Counted from the stretch's first letter, positions 40,365 through 53,695 are shown. The stretch: 64,000 nt of DNA from Hymenopus coronatus (GCA_030762935.1 CM060881.1:101880501-101944500); one strand, 5' to 3'. The notes: generated from the sequence alone by a model not told the origin. Made by a program: numbers and translations.

Positions 40365-41330
40365 TTCTGTTGTGTTACAGTCACTAACTTTCTCTACCTA
40401 TTTGCTGAAAGCTATCCTTAGAGGCTTAATGTTTCAACTATTTCGTGCAAATCGAGACATACTTTATCACACATGTTTTACTATGCATTTCCGAAGATAA
40501 TATGGAAGTATTTTAGGCTAAAACGATAATCAAAAGCTGGTCGCCATATGATTAAATTGAAATTAGATTTCTTTGCATGATCAGAAGGAAAAAAAGGAAT
40601 TCCGATTTTGCAGTTGAAAAACATATAAATATGGTAAAACGTAAAGCAACAACATGGTAGGTGTAACAGATTTAGAATATGTAAATCTGATGAGTAGTCA
40701 GTCAGGTAGAACTGCATTGTATAATATTCCAGTTAAGAACATGTTTAGATCGAATAAGAGCTGCTAACTTATTATTCAAGTGGTTTAAATGCATTTACAT
40801 TTAATATCTCACAAATGGTGAACTTCTCAAAATATGTATATGATATAAATTTGTGAGTTAACACATCTACATTTTTCTGTAGTAAGTTTTTGTACATATT
40901 TTACCGTTCACCAGTTATACAAAAGTCAACAAATGAAGATATCTTCAGAGGGTATTACCAGAAAATGTAAGATATCCATTCCATCCGTAATAAAACTAAC
41001 TGCTAAACGTATGCATTTTAATCAAAATTGTTAGAGCTATTTTTGAGAAATAAAAAAGTTTAAAAAATGATTCATGTAAAAGGTAGTAGGGGTTAGGGCG
41101 TTTTTCCTAAAATATTTGTGTCGCATTCTCGGAAGATCTTAAACTTAAATACCAAGGTCGCTATTTAACGGAATTTTCGCTTTTGATTACGATTTTCACA
41201 GCCAGCACATGGCCCGTTTTCTATAATTTTGTTTTTATTTGACGGGTCTCTTATACATTTATTTCCAATAAAATCTTGGTATCTATCTGCTGTGTATATT
41301 GTACATTCATAGTAGAGAAAGTTATAAATG
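40365..41330 (+). mobile_element. R850 copy, near full length, diverged
   Basis: The left end is near 40371 ('tctgttgtgttacagtcactaactttctctacc') and the right end at 41295-41325 ('tattgtacattcatagtagagaaagt'). The CA tract is essentially absent ('tttcacagccagcacatgg'). It contains about 200 bp of extra sequence at 40600-40800. Confidence 0.65.
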
Positions 41331-42079
41331 ATAAATGTGAATGTAATGCACACGATTTTATAGTAATTCTTTTAGTTCGCTCCATTTTCCAAAACAACTT
41401 CCCAACTGTTTTACATCTAGAGAAAAAATAATAGAATCAGACCCTCTATATTAGTTGCTATAGAAGTATGCTCCCCCACAATATTGGTTGATTGTTCCAC
41501 GGAAGAATTAGAAAGCACACGTTCATATTTCTTCTTCTCCTTTTCAGAGGTATCCGGCGCGATTATTTTTTCAAGCTTTGAAAATGTCTATGCCAGTTGT
41601 TTCAAATGTATTTACTTCATATATTTATTTATTCTTTTCAAAGAGCTGTTAGGTGACAATCCTCAATAATTATATTTTAATTGGAGTTCACGTAGAGGTA
41701 ATTATCGTCATTGCCAAATGCGAAAGCCAATTAAAAATCTTGTTTGCATTTATAAATAAAATAATGAGAGAAAATGTTAACGAAATGATGTGGCTATTTA
41801 AATCAGCCAATTATCTGACTTAATATCGTAAACTATCTCAATATACACTATTTACACAACTTTTACAATTATTATTTGACAATACAGTTTTCAAGAGATA
41901 CACCTTAACCATTTTGCGAGACTTAACAAATCATGTTAAAAAAGCTTTCAAAAAACTTAAGAATAAATTGGCACTTTAGAATTGACATAATCATGATTTT
42001 AATATTTGTTGTTGACAGAATAGTTACTTCACTAAATTAAGTAGGTGCGCTGATCTCAATAGGCAACAGTAAACTGGTC
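41331..42079. other. Non-coding stretch, nothing recognised
   Basis: AT-rich with short ORFs only. Confidence 0.35.
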
Positions 42080-42087
42080 TGTACATA

Positions 42088-42960
42088 CAGTTAAACCTTT
42101 ACAACTGGACACCTCTGTATGTTAGATACCTCACTACCTAGGACAATTTTCTTGTAACCGGACAAGCTCCTATGTTTTACATATACAATATACTGTGTAT
42201 GTTGGACACATCTGAATCCTGAAAATCCTCTATGGTTCTATCTTGGATAATTATTTATGCTTTCTGCTATGCATGTACGTGTTAAATTGTATCTAACCTA
42301 TCACTTTATAAGAATATCTTTTTTAGTGTAATGAGAAGGGGTTCTTTTATAACTGTCAATTTGTTTCTACATTTTTTGGGATTTCTCATTTGGTCATATT
42401 ATAGCCGTTTTGTGGCTAAATTTATATGGGGTACATATTTACTGTTGTGCACCATTAGCACAGCTTAAGGGGGAAGGTTCTTAGCAGCTGTGAATTGGTT
42501 TTAATAATGCCTAAGAAACTGTAACAATTTGTTCTTTGAGTGGTAAAAGTTCAGCATTCGGTTTATTAACCGAATTTAAAATGAATAAATACTCTCAGAT
42601 GAACATGATGCGATTTCTGTTTCTGAAAATTCAACCACCCATCAACGACCTCTTGAATGCACTAAGGAATTGTAGAACTAGGTATATGCATATGGTCAGT
42701 CACAAGTGATTGGGCTTTTATTTGAACTTCAACGAGATGTAGAGTAACAGTAGCCATTGCCAAATTTTAAACATTGTCACTTTGTAGCAGTGACTAAACT
42801 GAATGTGATTAAACGAGTACAGAACTGTAACAAGTACATTATTTTTGTATTTTTATAGTCACTTTTATTTGATGCATACAACAATTGCTTGACATTATTT
42901 ATTTTAGAATTCTAACTCCTCTTCGTTGGACACACTGTTAGATTCAACAAGTTTACTTCC
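42088..42960 (+). mobile_element. Possible pogo/Tigger-like DNA transposon relic
   Basis: 'cagttaaacctttacaactggacacctctgta' followed by repeated 'ggacac/ggacaa' phrases resembles the ends of pogo/Tigger-type elements, whose TIRs begin CAG. At 42507 a reading starts 'MPKK', as many of their transposases do. One frame at 42640-42740 gives 'RPLECTKEL*N*VYAYGQSQVIGLLFELQRDVE', like the C-terminal helical region. 'gttggacacactgttagattcaac' near 42925 may be the other end. Stops are frequent and the centre is deleted. The assignment is tentative. Confidence 0.35.
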
Positions 42961-43000
42961 TCTGGCACGTATGTACCATATATGTACACTCGTCGCAAAA

Positions 43001-43887
43001 AAAAATCTGATGTAATCCATTCATACGACTTTCTCTATATCTCTGCGACAAATTGTTGTTAAAAAGCTTATGCTTCTATTTACGTCATACTAAGTTAGAA
43101 AAAATTAGCAGATATAGCCTTATTATTTGCTTCCCTGTAAGTAGAAGCGAAATAAGGGAGTAACATAGGTTAAAGTGATTGCAAAAGATGGTTGCTATGT
43201 GACTGAAGTTCCTTTGTCTGTATGGACAGGAGTTGACAGATTCCTGTATGAGAAAAGTATAAGCTTTTTTTAAGGCTGAAACAAAAAAATCAAGGAATAT
43301 ATAAAAAACGATCAACTGCACGAAAAAAAAGTATATAACATAGATTGTGTGTTTTAATGTGCACTACATTTTTTGTGTGGTAAGTTTTTGTCTATCTCTT
43401 ACGATTTACCAGTTACACAAAATTCCGTAAAATTCATCCAGCATAAACTAGTCTTCAGAGGCTATTCCCAGAAAATTTAAGATATACATATTATTTGTTA
43501 AGTATATATGTTTAATATGATATTTTTATCAAAATCGTTAGAGCCAATTTTTAGAAAATGAAAATTTTCAAAAAATTTTCCATGTGAAGCGTAGTTGGGG
43601 GTGGGGGGGATTTTCTTGAAAATATTCATGTCGCATCCTTGGAAGATACTGAACTTAAGTACCAATTTTAGTATTTAACGGTCTTTTCGTTTTTGAGCTA
43701 TGCTGCCCACAGACACACACTCACATTCAGACAGACACATACACGGACATTTTTTCTAAAAATGCTCTTTTGGATGCAGGTGGTCTCAAAACATGTATTT
43801 CCGGTGAAATCTTGGTATAGACTTTTTGGGCACAATGCAATACCTTCTCTATACACTATGTACATAGTACGTATAGAGAAGGTAAAA
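43001..43887 (+). mobile_element. R850 copy, full length
   Basis: The left end is at 43001 ('aaaaaatctgatgtaatccattcatacgactttctctat') and the right end at 43845-43887 ('ctatacactatgtacatagtacgtatagagaaggt'). It is 887 bp long. The central palindrome 'gattttcttgaaaat' is at 43609-43623 and the CA/ACAG tract at 43711-43743. It is a good reference copy. Confidence 0.85.
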
Positions 43888-45461
43888 AATGAGTCATGAC
43901 TGGAACGCCAAATTCGTCTGTTCTACACGGCACAGCGCCCTGAGTACACTATCCGCGTTACTGCTGTGTAGCGTCAATAACAATTATTGTCACGAGTTCC
44001 AAATCTTAATGTTATTAACCCATATGATCACTAATCGTCGTCAGATACATAACTTAAGCTTCTTAAGCAACGATTTAACTATACAATAAGAATAATATTA
44101 ACAAAAATAATTATATAAAACATGATACATTTTGTATTGTACGGCATCACTAAAACTCCCACCTTCCATCTGAGTTCATAGTTGCGCTGTTGCAAAACTA
44201 GGTTACTCCTCTGCTGAGAGTCATAGGTTCATTTCTCACATGTTTCAAAACATTTCTTTCCCTTCTCTTAATGGTGTTAAATCAACACCAAGCGGCTATT
44301 TATTTTGGACATACTTATTGCATACAAACATACATATGATAGTTATTATGATGCTTCTTAAAGGATTTATTCTGCCAAATAGCAATATGCTGCACACTAA
44401 AGCAAATGGTATGCAGAATGGTATGCGAACGTATCAGGTAAAAACAGTTCCCACTCAATAAATAAATGGAATTTGTGTGGTACGAAAAATACTAAGGTAT
44501 AGTTAAGAAAAACATTTTAGGAATTCAATTTTAGGCACATTTGATTTTTGGGCAATTTTATGCAATTTTTTTTGTTTTATATATATATAATGTAATGCTC
44601 AACACACTCTTTACAAAGCAATCCAACAGGAAAATGTCAATAGTGATATTTTCAGGTGAGGTGACATTTGTATCACAGGCAAGGTGATTTGTCTATCGTT
44701 CAAAGGAGTTCCGACACGATGCAAAATACTTGGCTTCACAATTCCATCATGGACGCGTATCTGTATGGTGTTGAAGCTGGACTTGAAGGAACAGTTTAGA
44801 TGTGTTGTGGCAGCTTGACAATACACGGTAATACTCGATAATGCTGTTATTCCCTCTGTGAGGATGAGAATTCTAATGGGATTTTTGAATATGTATAGGA
44901 TGATCATCCTATTCACTCATCTCTAAAGGTTTCAAATTGGTTCTCAGAGAGGCAGGGTATCCGAGTGGTAAAATGTGAGAGTTGAGATAAAAAAAAGAGC
45001 TGCACTGTAATTTAACTGTTGATTGGCGTAGGACAAAGGTGACTTCTAGGCACAAATTCAAGAAGCATAGGATCTTGTAGCTTCTCGTCCACATTACTGC
45101 AGGAATTTAACTTCGTCTATGTTCCGAAGATACGGGCTGAGGGTTTGTACACCTGTAATAATTATGTTTATTCTTTGTGTTTTAGTTTTAGGTGATATTA
45201 GTTTATTTAAACATTTTTTTAGTTATTTAACACGCGTGTTAGTAGAATTATGTTTTGTAGGACTATAACTTCAAATGACAGTTGTATTAATGCAATATTA
45301 TGTTCTACATATCCAGTCATAAAAAAACGTCAGGCAGTGTAAGATTGAACCTAGGAACTTATGAGTGAAAGCTTGAGCTTCTTAACCTCTTGTACTCCGG
45401 AACGTAGTTTTCTGACTTTTCAGTATTCATACGTCACAGACCACTTTGTGCGCGTTGTGAA
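43888..45461. other. Non-coding stretch, nothing recognised
   Basis: Contains a 101-codon open frame on the minus strand (44611-44916) and 'ggcagggtatccgagtggt' at 44950-44968, faintly tRNA-like without a complete cloverleaf. No supported feature. Confidence 0.3.
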
Positions 45462-46035
45462 TATAGCTTATACGAAGATATACGAAACTCTTCACTCGAC
45501 ACATGGATTACCTATTTTTTATGTAAGATACGGAACTTAAATTCCAAGTTTGGTACTTAACCAAATTTTTGGTTTTGAATTAAGCTATTCACAGACACAC
45601 ATTCACATAGCTTTTACGAAGATATACGAAACTCTTCACTCGATACATGGATTGCCCATTTTTTATGTAAGATACGAAACTTAAATTCCAAGTTTGGTAC
45701 TTGACCAACTTTTCGGTTTTGAATTAAGCTATTCACAGACAAACTTCCAAGGATACGCCATAACCAAACCTGACCTTTTTCTAAAAATCTGCTCTTTTGG
45801 ATTCAGAGGACCTGAAAGTATTTCCGATGATATATGTATATATCAAATGTTTAGATGGAATACAATACCTTTTCTATCCCCTTTATACATTGTACATACG
45901 TGCCAGATAAGGTAATTTTTTTTAAACAGGTTACACTAAAGCTTGTATTTCTGATCAAATCTCAGTATAGAATTTTGGGTGGAGTGCAATACTTTCTGTT
46001 TCTATGTACTGTGTGCTAAGTAGAGAAAGTAAAAA
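45462..46035 (+). mobile_element. R850 right-half fragments with a 145-bp tandem duplication
   Basis: A unit starting 'atagctt.tacgaagatatacgaaactc' occurs at 45462-45606 and again from 45607. Each contains the family's 'aacttaaattccaagtttggtac' palindrome and 'attcacagaca'. Right ends follow twice: one to about 45915 and another at 45930-46035 ('ctaagtagagaaagtaaaa'). Confidence 0.7.
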
Positions 46036-46450
46036 TAAGGAATTCGCATTTGAGAAAAGCATAAATATTGAAAAAGTTCAACAAGGAGAATCTCGGAAAC
46101 GGTTAACCCCATTTTTCTCGAGGCTGATTTTAGAAAATTCAAGATGCATATTTCATTTGCAATGATATGGTCATAAAATTTGCAATTTTAATCAAAATCG
46201 TTACTGCCGTTTTTTGAGAAAATATAAGTGTTCCGAATATATTCCTATAAAGGGTCCATTATCCCATGCTTGGAAGATGTGAACTTCAATATCAGGTTTA
46301 TTATTTCACCAGCTTTTGGATTTGAGTTTTCCTTCACACATCCCCACTTGAAATTTTTAATAAAAATGATTTCTTTGGTTTCAGGGTTCTCAGGCTTTTC
46401 CGACTAAAACTTCACATCGAATTTTGGGTGTAGTACTATCACTAGTTATT
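46036..46450 (+). mobile_element. R850 fragment, middle and right part
   Basis: Blocks 'aaggaattcgcatttgagaaaagc', 'gagaatctcggaaacggtt', 'atttttgagaaaat'-like and 'cgaattttgggtgtagta' appear in family order. Both termini are missing. Confidence 0.6.
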
Positions 46451-47640
46451 TTACTGATTGAAAACGTGATATCCTATTCATAAGCTTTCTTTGTCAAAAT
46501 TGTAACTCTTTTTAGGTATAACAGCAGTTCAGTTTCACAAATGTGATTAAACTATGCATGTTTTTTATGTTTCCAAAAAGTTACAGACATTATTGAAATA
46601 AGCATTTTTTAGTATATGATAGCCTTTCTGGCTCTGCAGCGTCTTAATTTTGTTGTATAAAATGAGGAAATGGCAAAGGAAATACTTGTCTACAAAGAGC
46701 AAACTGGATTACATTTGGCAGATAAATAATATACAATTAAATAAAATCATGTCATTGCAATATAAATGCGGATTACAATGTACTAAACGTTTAATTAATA
46801 CATATTTAAGTTTCAGTTTTTGAAGTCCCATATGTAGATGGATATACAACATTTGTTTTTCTAAATGATAACAATAAGTTCGTGTCTATACATTGTTCCT
46901 CAAACACTAAGTTGTCGATTTCTTTGAAAATGAAGTATTTTTCGAATAATAAGTATAATTACCATTCGTAGCCAAGCTATTTTACAATCGTGAAATGAAA
47001 CTTCACGCTAATGAAATTATATAAATAATTAAAACCATCTTTAAGTTGTTATGCATTATCTGTGAAGAGTTTCACCACTGTAGAATTAATTTGTGTATGA
47101 CATTCTATCATTTTTAGAAATAGATTCTTCAGAAACTCTTAACGAACACACAAGACATCTAAAGGAACTTGAAACATTATTTTCCTCTTTTTTGGATTTA
47201 CTTATTTCCCAATTCTGAAGGAAAGTAAGTACCTTTCCTGGTACACACATAAAGAACTTTCTCTACAATTACAACTTTGTTATGAAGGAATAAAATATTC
47301 TGTTATTCGAGCTTTAGAATAACTTCATTTGCACGGCCCATCAGAAATTAACTTAAGAAAGACAGTACTGAACTTGGTAATATATTACAGGTACAAGCTT
47401 TCCACATATTTTTCAGTTGCTCGGTTCTAAATTTCTTTTTTGTCATAACCGGCGTACTCTTCAAGGTAGTATAAGAGCATATCGTCTTGTTGATGTAATA
47501 TCTTACTATATCAAGAGTAATACACATATAGCTATCAAAATTGATCTGTTTATATTTTCTTATATAATTTCTTCTTTCAGTAATAATTGTACTTTTAAAG
47601 AAGGTTGCCGTTAACCTTTAGGTAATTCCATAACAGACAT
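46451..47640. other. AT-rich stretch, nothing recognised
   Basis: No domain or repeat similarity seen. Confidence 0.35.
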
Positions 47641-47651
47641 GCAGTAGGTAG

Positions 47652-48000
47652 TTTAACTCCATGGCACGACAGCTCACAAGGAACCTTGGCCTACCGCCCG
47701 GCCGCTGCGTCCCCCATCTCGGTCCACTACAGACGTCATGGAAAGGGTGCAGTATTGGAGGGTGAGACGTGGTCAGCGCCTCGAGTCCTCCCGGCCGGTT
47801 AATGCGGTCCTAATGACCTGGAGCCGCTACTTCTCCATCAAGTAGCTCCTCAATTGGCCCCCCAGGGACCTTACGAGGCTAAGTGCACCCCGGGCCAGGT
47901 CTCCCAGCGGTGGAAAAATCCCCACGCCGGTACTGGGGATCGAACCCAGGTCTTCCCGCTTGGTAAGCAGCAACGCTACCACCGCGCTAAGGAGACGACC
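47652..48000 (-). mobile_element. SINE type C with 11-bp target duplication
   Basis: The element is flanked by 'gcagtaggtag' at 47641-47651 and 48001-48011. On the minus strand it starts 'ggtcgtctccttagcgcggtggtagcg', with an A-box-like 'gcggtggtagcgttgct' and B box 'gggttcgatcccc' (about 47935-47947 in reverse), and a GC-rich body matching 25300-25625. It is transcribed by polymerase III if active. The exact duplication marks it as a recent insertion. Confidence 0.9.
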
Positions 48001-48011
48001 GCAGTAGGTAG

Positions 48012-49399
48012 CTAATCATTATAATACCAGACATTCAGATCCGTAAGGAATTTATGCTGCCTAGTAAACATAATTATGACGATACACGTTCCATTAGGCT
48101 TGAATTACAGTTCAGACTACACAGTTTTGTCACAAATTCAATATCGTTTTTCATATGCTGCAATTATTTACAAAACCGAATTCGCAATCAGAATCGCTCT
48201 GGTGTAATACGTGCAATAACGTGATGGATATATTTTCCATTAGTGGCTTTCAGATTGCGTCATGTTCTCACACAACTAACTTGTATCATCAGCAAAATGT
48301 GTAGCAGATATTTTAAGTGACATTGCGAAGTTTACTGGGAACATGGCCGAAGAAGTAGGACTTTTAGTTGTAAGAGGTATTTCGAATCACCCCTTATGTA
48401 TATTATAAATAATAACACGTATCTAAAACTTATCGTAAGTTCTCTAGTGTGTTTAATGGTGTTTTAATAAAGTCCATCTCCACGCAGTTAAATATTTTAT
48501 ATGCGATCAAACCTAACTTCATGTCCTTTATCATCTTCTTACATGTACTTTTGTAGTAGCATCTTAAATACTGTGTATTTCAAAATATATTGGTGCCAAA
48601 GCGTCAAAAATCCAAGGAAGTATAATACGAGTTTGTGGTTATAATCTAGTTGCACTTCACATACACAGAACCACACACAAACGCATGCACACAGAACTGT
48701 CTGGCAGGCTCGTGGTGAGTCTAAGTGGTTAATGGATGGTGGTCGTAGGTTGATAATTGGATTTTTGGTTGGGGTGTAAAAGAGAGAGCGCTAATTTACA
48801 TGCTCCTCACGGTAAATCGCAGTTGCTCGTAAGAATTTAATTCATGTTACATACATCGGCACGATTAAACTGCAACGTTCTGGAAATGTACACATCACGA
48901 CGAAAATCCTCCGCCACCGCCACAGGTACTAAGTGGTCTAATTAAAAGTATTTATTTATTCTCTACACTCAATTTATGTTAGACCACGTCTTCTAGGCAT
49001 ATTTTGAATTACTTGATATGCTTGCGTGAATACCGCTGATACTCCTGAAAACTGATGATAAACCAGAAAAGGAAATTGCACTTCTATTTATTGTAAATAT
49101 GTGTTTGTAGAAACTTTTCTATACCTGTACACTATATTGTTGAGCAAATGGTTAAGACTACTGCATAAACTCTACAAATTTTTAATAATCAATAGATTAT
49201 TTGACATCAAAAACAGATAATCACCAATGAAATTTCATGCGTTATGCCTTCAAAGTTGAGAACAACAGATGCATCTCCAGATGCTACAAGAGAATTTTCA
49301 CCATTAGAAGAATACAAATAGTACAAGCGTGGTATAGGCTTTGATGTTAACCCAAATGGGATACAAAATGCACTATATTTTATTGTGTCGAGAATTGCA
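48012..49399. other. Non-coding stretch, nothing firm
   Basis: A GC-richer phrase at 48700-48800 ('gtctggcaggctcgtggtgagtc') could belong to another retroposon, but no pair was found. Otherwise AT-rich. Confidence 0.3.
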
Positions 49400-52300
49400 A
49401 TAATGACGTTGTAACTTATAGATATAGGGAGAAGCGTTCAAATCTTCGCAATAGAAAGGTAATTGAGGAACTACTATCAGAAACTGTAGCTGGTTTAAGT
49501 CTCAGCACGTCCACTCCTTATAAGATGGTGCCAGTACTCCACCCACCTGTTCATCTGTCAATTAGGAAGTTAGATAGCGACAGGATGACACCAAAAGTCG
49601 GTTCCAGTTTTGACCATTTTCAGTATGCTATAGATAACAACTCTTCACTATTAATAAGCACGTTTTTTTTTTTTTTTTCGTGGAGAGAGAACCTAATGGA
49701 TGTTATTGCAGTGACAACTTCGGCTTACGAAGAGATACAAGGAATACTCACGCGCGCTATGGAAACAGGAATCTTGAAAACTAATCACATTTTGACACCC
49801 TGAAAGATAGCTTACACGTTACATATCTCCCGAAATACATGAACACGACGTTTTTTTAGTGCAAAATCCGCATTCATATACTCCGATCCTTGGAGGAAGA
49901 TAACGGCCACGGATGGATTTTGGCTCCGTATATATTACGTACCTTCCCCCATGTTGGGTAATAAATGTGAAGGGAAACAAACCATCTAAAAGCTGGGTAA
50001 TAACATTGATGGTGTTCTAGGTGAAGGAAGTAGGTGAACATCTAACGTAAGATCCGAGGCGAATCCTTCAATTCTGTCATCAAGAGAAATTGTCGTCATT
50101 CATTCTAGGATTTGGAATCCATCACCGCAGAATGTTAGAACTTCAAAAGCATTCAGTACGTTTTATACTCAGGGTAGAATTGTCCTTAAGAAAGCAAAAG
50201 AATCGTCAAATTAAGGAACGATTATAAATATTAAAATCAACATGTGTTTTCTCTGCCTGAATTGAGACCATACCAGCAAAGTTATTTGAAATAAAGAAAA
50301 AACATTTTGCGTAAAATGCGAGAGAGACCATTATATAAGAGGCCCATGTACCTCGCAGGATCTATGTCGTCACAACAGGATTTGCAATAACTACAGACTC
50401 GATTTATATGGGTGACAGTCCCCCTACTGGCTTAACAAAACTAACATGATGTATACTCATTTCGTGGTTGCAAACTGTTGACTAGCCAGAATAGCAAATT
50501 GACACCTTTGAATCGTGAATCACTGAACCGAGCTCGCACACATTTCTCACACTACTATATGCGTTTGCATTTTGGGCTAATTGTACTGCATACTATGCAA
50601 CCATGTTCTTTTGGGTGCTGGGATCCCTTAGTCTTCATTTGGTTTGTTTCGATTAATTTGGAAAGCAGAGCAGAAAAATAAAATTAATACATGGTGTTAT
50701 ATCACCCTGGTGCCTAATAGCTCCAATGCTAAAGTTTATTTCTGTTTGTAAACGAGTATTACACAGTTCATGAAAAATACACTGGTTCGATCCCAGGCAA
50801 CTGCATGTGGGATTTGTGGTGGACAAAGAGGTACAGGAGCGGGTTTTATTCGGGGTCTCCGGTTTCCTCCACCATCGCATTCCGCCGGTGCTCCGTGTAC
50901 AATCAGTGCCATATGTAGTAAAAAACGGGCGCTGAACACTATAAAACGCTTGTGCACTGTATGTTGTTTAATAATTCAGCTAGTTTCTGGTAAATTAGAT
51001 AGCCTAGTCACCATAATGACTGAGGACCTCAAAGAAAGAAACTTTTTTGTTGACGATACTGCGAAAAAATACGTGGAGAGGTACCGTAGCCTTCCCCAAA
51101 GCCATCGCTTCTTCTTAGAAATTAGCTCTGAAGAAAAGCTGCGCACATACTACATCATAGTTTTTGAGATAACTACCTTCTAACCAGTAGTATCGAGTGG
51201 ATGTTGACGTATACCAAGAGCTCCAATTTGTGTATCCAAAATGAACTCTTAAGTAGCCCTCTCTATTAACACTTCTGTGAGAGTATATCACTAATGGACC
51301 ATTATGTATTTAAGTTGAAGTTAGCTTACCTCTTTTAAAATTGTTTGAAAATAGAATGAAAATCGACATAGTAACAACATTTAATTCGGTTATTGATAAC
51401 TTTATCCACAATCAAGAAATATTCTTTGCATTCGATGACAGCCATAGATCTTGAAAACCACAGGAATCAAACAAGCACAAGATCTACAACTTAGTTTCAA
51501 GAACACAAAAATCTTCAAAAATGGAATAGTTTCTAATTCGAATGTATTAAAAATAGTTTGTTGTTTAAATGTGCACCTACTCCAACACTCAGCTTTCAAG
51601 CAACATTACCAACATCACATCAAAATACTGGAGTGCAATAGAGCGATGCCTACATTGCCAAGTACCAGACTACCAACCAATATTTAAGATTCTAGAACAG
51701 ATAGCTACCTCATCAATAAACAAACTCAAAATCTGATGCCCTACATTCTCATGACCATGCTCCTTACCGGTGGAAGGACGTTATGATACTACACACTAAC
51801 CGCTCTAATGCTGAGAGATTTCATATTTTGTAGGACAAGTTACAAAATAATAAACATTGAACAAATATTTACCATGCTCAAATGGTGGTTTACATCATTA
51901 TGTTGCAGATAGTGACACTTGATGTTTTCTACTTACCCTACCAGTAATTCATATGAAGAATATGCTAACTGGAGAATCGTTCTGACGCATCTTTACGCGA
52001 GAGCAAATGATCCTCTATCAACGACTCGCTGAAAATACTGTTAAGACTTAATCCCAGATATATTTTTCAAGTAATTTCATGATGAAAACTTGGAGCTGTC
52101 TGAAATATTGAATAGTCTGTCCATCTCCAAGATTCAAAAACTCCAGCTTTTTGGGAAGGTGGCTGGAAAGAATGATCGGTAAAACAAAACAATCCTTGCG
52201 GAAGATGCTTGAATGGTTCAAATTACAGAGAAACTGTTAATCACGACTTTGATCACTACTGAAACCACTAACAACCCGAGACCCATTATACAAGAAGATA

Positions 52301-52690
52301 TTGCTTAGCATTGATTGATTTTTCATTGGAGAAGTTTTGACAATCATTACTGGGCAGAGTCTGCTACAAACCAAAACCTGGCAGAGGAGTTCAGGCTGCG
52401 ACAGGGTTTCGCGCGATTTCTGAAGTGCTTGAAATGGGAATAAATTTTAGGATTTAGTAACTTATATGAACTTAGACGCCCTAGCAGAAATTTACCCAAC
52501 TGAGTTTACGACATAGCTCTGCTGCAAGAAGACATTTCACCAAGCGTATGTGGAAAATGGCCCACATCAAAGATGTTCGAACAGGAATATATGTCATGCT
52601 CTGAGCGGAATACTACTCCGCACCCTAAAAGTGACGATCTGCCCCCTGTAGAGTTAGTCATCCCTTTGAAGATAAACTAGGATGGAGACG
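49400..52690 (+). pseudogene. BEL/Pao-like LTR retrotransposon relic (gag, RT and integrase traces)
   Basis: Three readable traces lie in the order of a BEL/Pao element. First, 49525-49803 reads 'HLSIRKLDSDR..FDHFQYAIDNNSSL' and then 'AYEEIQGILTRA', like the DUF1759 gag region. A knuckle follows, with C at 50308, C at 50317, H at 50329 and C at 50347. Second, 'RNFFVDD' at 51037-51057 is like the RT active site (YVDD). Third, 52222-52310 reads 'ITEKLLITTLITTETTNNPRPIIQEDI', 52375-52440 'NLAEEFRLRQGFARF', and 52630-52674 'SDDLPPVELVIPLKI'. These match the three last blocks of the integrase part (intron-like 'NSRP', 'WRLRQ..FW', 'DDNLPP'). Frames change often and no LTRs are identified. It is an old dead copy interrupted by a type B SINE. 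Confidence 0.55.
50783..50948 (+). mobile_element. SINE type B inside the BEL/Pao-like relic
   Basis: Block order matches 24676-24868: 'tggttcgatcccag', 'gggatttgtggtggacaaag', 'ctccggtttcctccacc', 'cgccggtgctcc', 'gctgaacactataaaa'. It is diverged from the other copy and has no clear target duplication. Confidence 0.7.
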
Positions 52691-53695
52691 GTGTGGCGCA
52701 TTTAAAACATTCGCGCTTTGTATCGTTTTCTTGTAGGAATTAACTACATTAACCTACATGAAAAAAGGTAAAAAGAAAGATTTTGAAAATTATGGCATAA
52801 TTTAAGCTATATCAGTAGGCGTTTTAGATAATTGCAATATGTTTTAAATTTTTATGATAACATTGCACTAATTTTACCTGTAACGCGTTGTAGCTTCATG
52901 TTAGAGGTAATTATATAACAGCTTAAAACAAATAGTTATCCTGTCTGTAGTACTCTCACTTCAAAATACACGATTACTTTAATATCACGAGTATAAAATT
53001 GTATTTAAACATAGCTTGGTTAATTCAGTACCACACTTTACAAAACCATCTTCCTCTCAAGAGCTATAAACGCTGCAAGTACAAAATTGCGCATATTTAT
53101 GTAGACAATGTATTACATCTTATACTTTACTTATATTCTTTTAAATAAAGCATTTTGTTTAAAATATATAATCTCTGATTCAACTTTCTTACAGTGAAAC
53201 AGCATGTAGAAACAGAAACAATACTGTTACTTTAATTTCGTGTTGTGGGGTAGATCATCATCATCATTATCATCATAATATGTACTGAAGATCTGGGCTC
53301 TGTCCTTAAATCTGGAAGCCAAACTTTTCTCTTTGATCTAGTATACGTTTATAGAGAGTAATTTTATTTTCAGGCAAACTAAAACATATAAATATGAAAA
53401 TATAAAGAGAGATATTATGATATGTTTGGACAACGTAGTGCTATTTTACATTTATTTGTCAGTAAATCCAGAGATTTGCATATTTCTTGGGTTAGTGCAT
53501 GTCCATATATATACCTATGGATGCTTACTCATCCACCTCCTCTTTAATTTCTATTTCTGTCCACGTTTAATTGCTAATATTTCTTTCAGATTATATTGTG
53601 ACAATGCCATCCAGAATGAGCTCACTCTTATGTTTGCAATGGCATTCGGTGGCGCAGTTGGAATATGAGACATAGCAGTTGCATGCATAATCAAT
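52691..53695. other. AT-rich stretch before the satellite
   Basis: No feature seen apart from a polypyrimidine-AG run at 53560-53588 that resembles a 3' splice site, without a recognisable exon after it. Confidence 0.3.

Noticed and set aside
44611..44916. 101-codon minus-strand ORF
   Set aside because: No domain, no codon bias and no start context; length is compatible with chance.
44945..45020. tRNA-like phrase 'ggcagggtatccgagtggt'
   Set aside because: No complete cloverleaf, B box or acceptor stem could be formed.
53560..53690. Splice-acceptor-like run with a short exon
   Set aside because: No matching donor, domain or further exon was found.
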